DNA of 64,000 bases, taken from Holothuria scabra (taxonomy: Eukaryota > Echinodermata > Holothuroidea > Aspidochirotida > Holothuriidae). Below the pieces are notes generated by a model. The model worked only from the letters and a program-made list of their open reading frames with translations. It made no database searches and was not told where the DNA came from. Below are positions 48,291 through 60,200 of this stretch, piece after piece; the first letter of the stretch is position 1, and each line of letters begins with the position of its first letter. The stretch lies in assembly GCA_037179385.1 (NCBI GenBank), contig CM074196.1, forward strand, positions 34,000,486-34,064,485. The letters run 5' to 3'. Both the position numbers and the translations under genes were made by a program.

Positions 48291-51200
48291 TTTACAATTA
48301 GGAAGGTAGGAAGAGGTAAATTCAAGGGAGGTGGATTATGTTTAATGGTGGTTATGGACTTCAAACAACAAAAGAAACTAGTCTTCTGCATTTTAATGTA
48401 CATCTTTTATGCCAGCAACATAAAATATTGACAAAACTTAAATATATACAACTCTCCTTCAACAAAGTGTAATTGCTCACCATTTCTAGAATTTGGTGGT
48501 ATACTCCTCCATGACTGTGGTGCTGCAGGTGTTTTTCCACTGACCTTTGAACCTTTTTGGCAATCTAATTTTCTATACATGTCAGTACCTCCATTTCTTC
48601 CCATGGGCAATGTTCTCATATGTGTATTATGTGGAGCTGTCACTGGTGGCAGCATCCCACTGCTGACACCATAGTAGTTCAAGGACGGGGTCAATGTAGC
48701 AGTGGATGTCGAAGATGGAAGAATAATATTGTTCATTGGCTGACAACAAGTTCCAGTGGATGAGCAATGGCTGGGATAATTTGATGTACCACAGGTGTAA
48801 CCACCAGTCACAAATGGTGTTGCTGGTATGGTGGTTTTAATTTCCGATGGTAGATGAACATACTGACCAGATGTTGGAACAGAAGTTTCAGCCTTTGGTA
48901 TTGTTTGTGCAGGTTCAGCATTTGATGACAATGTTTTAGAATCAGATCTAATGTTTTTACTGTCAGATAATAAGTGTTTTTCATAAGGCAGCAGGTTTCT
49001 GTAACAAGAAACAAAAAGGCATGATTTATTTATGACCACAAGAATGACCAGCTGTGATATCTGGTTATACTTTAACTACAATCTGGATAGAACAACCCCC
49101 AGGGATTACACCAGAAACACAAAAAAGGGGGGGGGGCTGATTACCTCTAAGTCCCAAGTCCAAATTGATTCTGTCCTAAGTTTAAGTTACAATAGAGTTG
49201 GGGGGGGGGGGCCAAAACTTGCTTCAAGGCCCCTGAAAGGTTCAATTTGAAGGGTTTTAAAGGCCATTTATTTGTGTAGGTTCAAACATTGCTGAAAAGG
49301 TGTCCTCACTTTGGAAAAGAAACCAAGATATTGAAAATTTTTTAATTTTTAGGAAATGAAAAGGGGGGGGGGTTTACCACCTTCTTTTGGAAAGGGAGAG
49401 ACAAATTCCCCCCACCGTTTGCCCCATCTGCTGAAAACACTGCCCCAGAACATGCTGCTTAACCCTCTGCTACCTATTGTGACTCTTCTGATTTGTGTGG
49501 AGAATGAAAAACCTACATATCTTAATGTATCACTCAGTGTTGGAAACTGTGAGTAGTGATGGGAAAATTCAGCCACACCAATGAGATATGTCATTGTTCT
49601 CTGTGACATGATCAAGGTCTATGGATGCAATTTTGGGACATGTTTTTTTCCATTGGGCTGTAAACCCTTCAAACACACAAAGATTCCAAAATTGGAGGTG
49701 GAAATAGAAGGTCAAAGGTCTGAAGAGGAAGATTAAATTCTTCCAAGCTTATCAAAATTTCAATGATAATGCATCAGAGGAAATAATGAGCATTGCTGAG
49801 AGGATAATCTTCAGTTTCATCCATTGTTCTAAAAAGGTTTATTAAATACCATAAGACAATGACAAAGTGAACATATTAACACCACATGAATCCACAATGT
49901 GGGTTGAGATTTAATAGTCGCACAAGGAAATTTTATTTCATTATTTCATTACCGTCTGAACAGCTTTTTCAAAAGAGTTGATTTACATTTTCCAGCTTGC
50001 GCTTTGCCAGTGATTTCTCGAACGATTGCAGCCCAGTCAGAGCGAGAAGAGGAAATCTGATACAAAAGGAAGGAAATAGAATTAACATTCATATCATACA
50101 TACATTAGGCCCACAGCAAGTTGACATACTTTTACCTTCAGACCTCTACATGAAGCATCTGAAATGCATGGTTCCTTTCCTAGACTGGCTGATAGGAACA
50201 AATTTTACATAAATGTTACAGCTGCAAGGCTGAGAAATGATCACACATACTTCGCTGGATTGCTTTCTTAAGTGTACCTCAAGTCAAAAAATTTAAAAAT
50301 ATGTATAACAGAGCATGGAAAGTGAATTCAAAAAGTCCAATCTCTATCTTTAAAGGACATTCCTTAGCTGAGGTATAAAATGTTGAAGTTACTGAGAATA
50401 TTTAAAATGTTACACTGTGCAGTAATTTGTGATGTGATTGTTGTGTTGCTCAATTTACACTCTTTGTATATCTCTGTTTTTGCTGAAAGCATACAGCATC
50501 CTGTGACAATACGTGATAGAAATCTTATTGTTATGGGGTGAACTGATTAAGAAAGCCCGCTCTGTACATAATAATATGCAAGAAAATGGGAAGTGTTCAA
50601 GGTCATGCAAACATTTTTAACTTAAAAAGGGAAAGAAAATGTGTAATGTGAGTTGTACATACATCAAGGAAGTCAAAAATTATTACTGTGAAATGGAACT
50701 ACTCTGAGCTAAGTGAATAAATTTCAGCATTTAATATCCCAACGATGAAACAAGCTTTGACATTGGGAGTTAGATGAATAAGATTATGCAACCTCTAAAA
50801 TATATATAAGAATATATACCTCTAAACCTCTAAAATATATATAAGAATATTTTAAAATATATTTTAGAATTCTAGGGCTTGAGGTATACTTTAAACTATA
50901 CTCCTGTAAAAGAACTTGTACCTAACCAAAGAACTGGCACTTGCATTGATGTCTACTAATGCGACAAACCAGCAACAAATCTTTTGTTTTTAACTTACAG
51001 AACTATGACTTTTAAAAATATGTGGCAAGAACTGGTGATAAAGATAAAATTATGCATTTATCTACTTAGGGAGTAAAGCTTTTTCTAGTCTCCAGCAGTT
51101 GGCAGACAAGGGAACCATAGCCACTTCGAACTGTATGCCCAGGGCGTAAAATGAGCTGTACAGCTGTGCTGGAATGAATGGCTATCATTACCAGGTTGTA

Positions 51201-54200
51201 GTTTCTACCCATGACTGCCTCATTAACTTGCCCAGTGGACTGCTAGTGGTCACTGGGCTGTTCAGAATATTCTCAGACAAGAAAAGATTTCTTTAACATA
51301 ATGGTAGCAGGATGGCACCATTCTAGTTCGGGACTGGTCGACATTTACCCAGCTTAACAAGCTTTATTACAAGAGTGTTTTCAAATATTTGGGGTAAAAA
51401 ATTTCTATCCATACCTGTTTATAGAGGTTCTTGTTTGGGGCAATGGAAGGGGTATTTTTTACAGTTTTATTGGAAATTACTTGAGAGGGAGAAGAACGAG
51501 ATCTATAAAATCGGCTATTGCATCAATTTTTTTACAGCACTTGTCTGACTGCAGTTATGGTTTTTTTCAAGTTTGCCACGTTTCCTTCACATAATAATGA
51601 CACAAGGTCCTCATATCTGATAGACCTTATAAATATTATGTCGCAGAGCAAAAACGACACCCCCACAACAACCCAACATAGACAAATGCAGACAGCTGAT
51701 TTTTCAACCAGTCGAACACGTGCATAGTCTGCTACACATGCAGGGCAAATTCTTATGTGTGTGGCCGTGTTTCATTGCTTTGCCCTCAAGGATGACATCA
51801 GTGTGTCCTCAATGCACAAGGTCTGTATACAAATTACTGTTTCATGCGTGAGAAAGCAAAGATTAACATGAATTTACAACATTTTATGACCAAACATTTT
51901 TTCACATTATATACATAGCCGTTAGAAGCTGCAACGGCTACAAAACAATAAAAAAATTTCCTTTTTACATAATGTGATTTATTATGCTAACCATTGCCAT
52001 GTGGTAGTGTGTTTCAACTATAGACTTCATATACATGGACAGAGCATGTAACACGTACGTCCTATCTGTAGATGGTCACCACCAACTGGGGCAAAAAGGC
52101 ACACCAAGATGGCCACCATGAAGCCATAATTTGTATGATTTGACAGTGACTCTGTAATATTTTAAACAAAAGTTAAACTTGAATGGGAAAAAATATCATA
52201 TTCGTGCAATGCGTGAAGTGATATTACCTAACCTTGCATTATTTCAAAAATCTTTCAACTTTCTTGCAAAATCTGTTGATTTACTTGAGCAAGTCCAAAC
52301 TTTAACACAAAAACATAGCAGACAACCATCTTGCTACACCTTTTCTCACACGTATGGTAACAATCTAATGAGTAGTATGCTCTGTCCATGTATAGGAAGT
52401 CCTTGGCTTCAACACAACTCAACAAACCCCTTTAAACTGATGCACTTAACTAACTTAATCCCTGATTTCAATCCATCTTGAACTTACCTCTTTGTAACCC
52501 CCTCTCTCCTGAACGCTCATGAAAAGACGGAAGGCACTTAACGATGTACCGTTAAAAGACAGCTTGCGATCAAAAAGAAGTCCTCTACTCTTCATGAAGT
52601 GGGCCCAGGCACCATTAAACAGTTTTTCTTCTTTCAGTAATACCTATTGATAGGCAGGAAAAAAACTGTAGACGTTACTCTCCCACAACCATGGGACAAA
52701 TTTATGCTTGGTGTGACAAAAAGCCTTCTTTCCTTCTGCAAATTGAGACAAGCACCTTTTTCAGTGATTCTTATCAACATGAAGACAAACCCAGCAACAG
52801 GATTAATATGTTTAAAAGGTTCAGGAGGCACTGCCCTTTGAGTTTATGAAGAAAACAAGGAGCTTATGAAAATATATATGGGTTGGTTGGTGACACACTA
52901 CTTCCCATTACAACACTGTGTTGAAGTAAAAGTTCATGTAATGCCGGTACTCTTTGTGAGGTATAGTGCAGGGGCTGTTTTTATTCCTGCAGTTTCAGAA
53001 CAGTAAGTGCACACATAAACCATTTTTTTTTTTAACATGCATAAGGGCTTTGATATTCTCCTCCATTAATTTGAATCTGGACTTCCCACCATAAATACAC
53101 ATCAGGGATTTTCCCTTAATTAATATGCACTAGGGTTACTTTATAAATATGCATCAGGTTGACATTAATATGCACAATGTTTTTATTCATATGCATTCCA
53201 TATCTATTGAAATCATGTGAAGTACTGCCAGAGTAACTTAAACTTTCAAGTGTGTAATCCATGTACCTGTTTCTCAGATGCACATATAACTGCAACTTGT
53301 AAAAGTACTGTTATCCTTAATGAATACTGGTATTCTGTCAGATTTCTGTTAAACAAACAGGTCACTTCCTTACTTAACCCTTTACTGTTGTTTGGGTCCT
53401 TTTGGACCCATGAGGAGGGCTTGGCTATCACCTATCTTTACTGTGTCACGCATAGCTCGAAACTGCTACCCGAAAATTCGGCCACAACAACGAGAGAGAC
53501 AATAGTTTAAGGTCACGGGGTCAATGGCCTATGGAAGCCGATGCGGGGTGGGCTACGTCCGCTTTTCCGCCCACTCCTGAGGCGAGCAAATATGCCCCGA
53601 TCGAAGCACAACGGTAAAGGGTTAAAGGGCAAAACTGCTCATCCCAAACTACAATTTTGGTATGGGGGCACTGAAATTCTCAATTGGCTCAGCTCTTTGA
53701 TTGACAGCTAATTTAAACAATGCAGAGAACCAAAGCTTATCTTACTCAGCTTGAATGGTCCTGAGACTGTTTTGATTGTATAAATTGAGCTTTTCTATAT
53801 TCACCTAGAAGCAATAAACTGAGATTGTATCTGCATGAGGATGAATTTTAGATCATTGTGGGAGGGGCTTTAGTAAGAAGACTAGGAGAATTGGTACTAT
53901 TTGGGGTGAAAGAACTGGACCTTTCACAGGATGAACCCTTTCAAAAAGCAGGGAGGTGGGGGAGGGTATAGGGCAAATGACTTTAATGCCAAGAAATTAC
54001 ACAAAACAACAATCCACACTTAAACAAATTTAGGTCCTTGCCTGCATACATAGATGTAATTACACTAACCAAAAACTAACACTTTCATTTCAATGGGTTC
54101 CAAAATAATCCACACTTAAACAAATTTAGGTCCTTGCCTGCATACATAGATGTAACTACACCAACCAAAAACTAACAGTCTCATCTCAATGGGTTCCAAA

Positions 54201-57200
54201 ACAAGAGTTTTGAACTTGACCTTGATAAACTAGATTTTACTTCCTGCTTAGATGAAAGAGATACAGTCTAGGAAACATTTCATACCTTAAAGGGGCCCAA
54301 CCATATCACTTATGCCATCTTTAGTCCATAACATTACTTTAATTGCCCAAAGCAACAATTAGTGGACAGGATAACAATGCTTGAGTTGCAACATCAGATA
54401 CTTATTTGTTTTCTTTATTGGGAACAGGTCTTTAGCCAGGATTTTGATTTGATCAGTTGCTACTAATGACAAAATGAAGATAAATATCACAGCACAAACC
54501 CTTTAATAAGTGTTGTCAAAAACAAGACACAATTCAAACGCATGAGATGTCAAGCACTACATAGCATGAAAACGAGAAAATAATCCATCTTCAGAAAATG
54601 TCTTTTGTAGTATATTTGTGCGGCCTACTTGCTTGTGACCTGTACTTATTAAACTTTTATGGATTTGCTTCATTGTTCCTCTTTATTGCCTGCCACACTA
54701 TTGCAATTTTGGCCACTTACATTTTGTTTGGGGGTCTCAAATACTGCAAAATGTATCCCTACCTAAAGGCCTGATTGGAAGTTAGTAATCTAGGAGAGAG
54801 GTCAACAGGTGGGACTAAAGCAGACAGACGTCATTTGCACTGCTGCTTTTTCAAAATGACAGCCAATGTTTTCTAATGCAGCTTTCATAATATGTTTGAA
54901 GCCGTCCAGTATTACCCTTGGGTGCAAATGTCAGACAATAATACAGATATATGGACTACACAAATATAATATGATCCACTAACTTTGAAATCATCATTTC
55001 CCACATATATTAGGTCACCCATAACTAACACTTCTACCTCAGAGCTTGGTCACAACTGAAATAGGCCAAATCAGATTAACAAACAGATACCTATATTCAA
55101 TAGTGTAATGTGGCAGTCACACTACAACATATCCAGGTAAGTTTTTGTATATTTTTGTTTAGATTTTGATAAAATCTTCTCCATCTTTGGTCAGAAAGAG
55201 CCAAAGACTTTCCAACAAGTGTAAACATATATCTATCAGAGGTGTATAAAAATAAAATGTTTACTGACTTTTCTGTGATGTCACACCAGCAGACAGCTTG
55301 TATCAGACACATATAATCTGGTAAAAGCAGTTCATTGTAGTGTTACTGTGGCTTAATAGAGCTGATGCAAAAGACTCCAAAGCATCAATTAGAAGACAGG
55401 ATAACACTGCTTAAATTTACACCTGAGACATACATTATTGGAAGTGAATAATCTAGGGCAGAGTTCACAGATCAGAGAGACTTAATCAACACCTGTAAGA
55501 GTATAAACATCCATAGTTACAGAGTCAACAATCTTACTGGGATGATGCTTTAATGCAGGGGTCGGCAAACTTTCAGGGTCGCGGGCCAAATTGCTATTTG
55601 GCGAATTAGCAAAGGGCCAAAGTTGAAAAAGTATTGTCACAAAGTCAATAAGTGATGCAGACCATAGCAAACTATGAAAGCTGTCATTGTACAGTGCAGA
55701 AGCTGAACCCCCTTGTCTATACATGAATCCGGACAGCAAGTGATGGTCTGTTGCCAATCAGCCGTAGCTGGGGTCCATCACCTTTTAATCTGTCAATTAC
55801 TTTGCTAACCTGTATCATGAATGGTTTTACACTACTGTAAATTGTATCTTGATTCCCTCAATTTCACTGAAAATAAGGGTTTAAAATTCACATAGACAGT
55901 AAATGAAGATGATTTAAGGCTGATGGACCCCAGTAATGGCTGCCTACAGTCACTAAAACCAAGCGCTGATCAGATTCGTATATATAAATTTGTCTTTACT
56001 GGCACCGTGTTTCACACCCAGTTTTATTATTTATAGTTTTAGGGAAAATTTAAGCTGTATTTTATCACGAGGGGAGGCATGAACGGGAATTTGATAGTTG
56101 AAATAGGTATTAAAAACTCGGTGACAGGATAGGTGTTCTCCACCATCTTGCACATTGTGCTTTTTGAACGCAATATTTTACTGCTCTCTGTAGGCCCAAT
56201 TTCTGACACGAGTGGGCAGCTGGCTGTAGGTTGCTGACCCCTGCTTCAAAGCATTAATTAGTAGACAGGATCACACTCTAGGACATTCTCGCCCCAGAAA
56301 TACTTTTGTTTTTGTTGTATTCAGATATTTTTGGATGTTATATGTTGTTCAAAGAGACCCAGTCTTATCCATAAATGCATCAACATCAATTATTCTTCAC
56401 TTAATATTTATAAAATGACCTCTTAGGCAACAATTAGTGGACAGGATGACACAGTATAAATTCTTACCTGAGAGATATATTTCTTGTCTTTATTGGATTT
56501 GAATAACGTCTTCTTGCACTTTGATTTATTGATGAGTTTTGGAGTATTCTTCTGCTGGCAGAGAGACAGGAGAGGAAATTAGAGAAAAGATGTTGTGGTT
56601 AGTCATCAGGTCATGAAAAATGGAAGAACAGCTACCTGACAATGTCCAACAATATTGATGAAGGCAGTCAATTCCGACAGCAAACTACAACTTTTGTGAT
56701 AGTCTACAAAAATTCTCAACTAGCATAATTCTTTGGTTGACAGCAAATTAAAAAACAAATCCACAGCACTGTTGCTCACATTACCAAGCACGTACTGAGA
56801 GTGTATTGATTACACACTGGGGTATTGTAAACTCTCCCTGAAGCAATAACCTGAGATTCAGTCTGAATGATGATGAATATTATACAGTTGTGGAAAGGGC
56901 TTAAATAAGTATGATAAGGGACTTGGAACTACTTAACAACACTTTGCGCTTAATGTAAGAATGAAAAAGAGACTCGAACCAAGTTTTATCGTTGACTAAT
57001 GTTTACTCTAAGTCAGAGAGAAATCCCTTTCTCTGATTGGAAGTTCTCTTTTTAAATCTAAATTTCCCACTAAATGTAAAAACTCGTACTTATAGAACTA
57101 ATCCAAAGTTAGAAGAAAATTGGATGGCTTGGCCCAGTGGCAAAAGCCACAGAGCTGTATGTGTTTCTTAAGTTGATCCTTTCTGTTTGGCTGTCTATTT

Positions 57201-60200
57201 TCAACTCTCTCCAGGAAGGGAGTAACCTTAAAGTGCTAAGGTGGTTTCCAGACGGAGTTGTCTGCGAACTATGAGATGGGGAATCCTGATTGGACTAAGT
57301 CATGTACATGCCCAACAAATGACAAATGAGAAAAGTTTGGAAGAAGTAGGACGCTGACTAGTGACCTCTATTTCTGTATTTGGGGAAGACATTGACTATT
57401 TCACTGGATGGACTTCATCAAAACCATGAGCGCCAAGAATCTAACAGGACATTGAATTTACTGTGTGGGAATGTCCACATAATGGGACTGAGCTGTCAGC
57501 ACCTGTCTGCTTGAATTCCCAAAGTAAACTCCCTAAAGCACAATGTCAAGGGGAGGTATTTAAGTGCATGGTGATTAGCCTTACTATTTGACACCATATT
57601 GACGTCCTCTCACATATACACTGGCCAATGAACTTTGCGATGTTACGCTAAGGGACTTTAAATATATCACATTAGGAGCATAATGAACTCCTCCTCTCAC
57701 CTTTCCATTGGAGGCCTGTTTCCTCTGTTTGTGCGGTCTAATGTTTGAATCAATTTTTGAATTTTTTGGTGTCACTTCAGGTAATGACGGCTGATCCTGA
57801 CGTTTCCTTTGTGGCCTTGATGCTGCATAAGTCAGGAATTAGAAAATAAAAAGAATCCTCGAGATGATGTTAAAGACATTACCTGTGTGAACTGAAAGGG
57901 CATTTGTCGGAAAACTTTATAGCAATAATGATTTTACCCATCAATGTCCTTTTGGCAGGGCAGACAGTCAAGGTCATGATCAATTAAATCTTTCTCATAA
58001 AGGCATGGATTCATAGAGTAAAAGTACTTTGGTGTCTGAGGTTACTACTGGACAAACTAAGGCTTAGAGTGAAGGTACAAAATAAGAGGAAAGAGAGATT
58101 TAGACAACATTAATTGACACAACACAATACAATACAATACAATACAATACAATACAACACAACACAACACAACACAACACAACACAACACAACACAATAC
58201 AATTTGGGGATAATTCCTGTTCTTATTATTATTATTTTGGATTTGGTTTCAAATGGGTGACCTCTATAAATTATGCACAAAAAGTCATTTTTTCCCAAAC
58301 TTATGTTCTCCGCTGGTAAAGGACATTGAAGTACACAATTTACAATTTGCAGAGTTGTAGAGAAAGGGCATGAATCATGCAGTCCTTCCAGTTTTGTTGC
58401 TCAATGTGAACACTGAATCCACAGGTTCTCAAATGAACCATTATGAAAAAGTAGGACAAAAATTTTCAAATTTTCAATCAATCAGAAGAAAAGTAGCAAT
58501 TTGTGGACCAAATTAGGAAAAGAGTAAGACTTTGCAAGCCTTCATTTTTCCATCTGCAATGTTGAGCAAATCATGATTCTCCAAATCATTTCAAATGATT
58601 TAACACGAGCCATTTTTTGTTAAAACAAGGAATGAGAGAGAAGGAACAAAAAATGGTAAAGTAGAAATTCTAGGAGAAAAGAAGGTCAAGTTACAAAACA
58701 CTTCAGAGAGAAGAAAACCTCGGATCATGTAGGTGTCACTTTGTCCCCTTTCTGGCGTACTGATGAATCGCAAAATCAAGAATTTCATGAATCTGTGGAT
58801 CTTGTATTTCACATAGTGAAGAATGTTGTCTTATTTGGACAATTTTCGGGGTATTCATAGTTTTTATGTTTGGAGTTGCAGAAAGCAATATATTTTACAA
58901 AGTCCTTGCAATTTTTAAGGCTGAGGTGAACAGATTATGGCAAAAAATGCATTAGTCACTACGCCTAAATTGCCAAATTTTCACATTTGTCACTATGCCA
59001 ATTTGCAATTCATTAGTATGCCAGAAAGGGGATGATTAGAAAGCCTGCATTAAATGCACATGTTGCCAGCATCGTCATCTCAGTAAATGGAACGTGCACA
59101 TGACCCAATGCATGCCCACTGGGTGCATAGGGAAGTACACAAACTAAAAGTGGCTAGTCTCTTCTCCTCTCTCAATGTTCACAATAAGTGTGGAAACCAC
59201 TTAGCTAATCAAAGAGTAATGGCATTGCTGTCAAAGTGTTGCTTCACAATTTTCATGATCACCACTTTTAGTAATTGTATCACTTTAATACAAGTCAGAA
59301 AATTAGAGTTGTTCTATGTTTATGGGTTTGAAGGACCAAACCTCTCACCCCAAACTACAATTTTGGTACGGGGGGGGTACCGAAATTCTCAATTGGTTCA
59401 GCTCTTTGATTGACAGCTAATTCAAACAATGCAGGGTACCAAAGCATATGTTACACAGCATGAACTTTACTGAGAGTGTTTTGATTATATAAATTGAGTT
59501 TTTCTATACTCACCTTGAAGCAATAAACTTAGATTGTATCTGGATGAGGATAAATTTCAGAAAATTGTGGGAGGGGCTTAAGTAACAAGGTTAGGAGAAT
59601 TGGTACTGTTTGGGGTGAGAGAACTGGGCCTTTCAAATCTGAAATATTTGAATGGTTCTGTTTAAACAGGTAATCAGAGTTTGTTTTTACAACTTTTTCT
59701 GCAACTTTTATTTTGCATCATATTTGTACATTGGCTTAAAACTAACAAAGAATGAATTGTGATCACAGTCTGATGGAGTGATTGGTCACAGTGTAGTGTA
59801 GTGGAGGCTGTCTAGTCTTGCATTTGTGAGGAATTTATTTATCCCACAAATAATCAAAAAGTTTCATTTCACAGTAATTAAAACAATGTTTCTTCTAACC
59901 TGAAAGACCACTCCAATGCTTCTGTTTTCTTGTAAAAAATAAAGTTCAGAAAGGGAAAACAAGGTTTAGTGGAATAAATGATCAATATTCTGTGTCAAAA
60001 CTCTGACTGTCCCTTTAAAACAGAACGGATAAAAATGTGTATCAATGTCAGGGGTGATACAGAAAAACTATTACAGAAGAAGTTTTCAATATATGATTTT
60101 ACAGCTAAACATGATCTAGCATGAATTCCTTACCCTCTTCTGCCTTTTTCACAGGTTCATCTTTTTCAACATTTTTATCAGGTTTCTTCGACTTCAGTTC

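Noticed and set aside
48407..48480. C-terminal extension of the exon 7 ORF past 48481
   Set aside because: A consensus GTGAGC donor at 48480 joins exon 8 in phase; the extension is intronic read-through.
58117..58201. CRISPR-like array
   Set aside because: It is a pentanucleotide microsatellite without spacers, in an animal intron.
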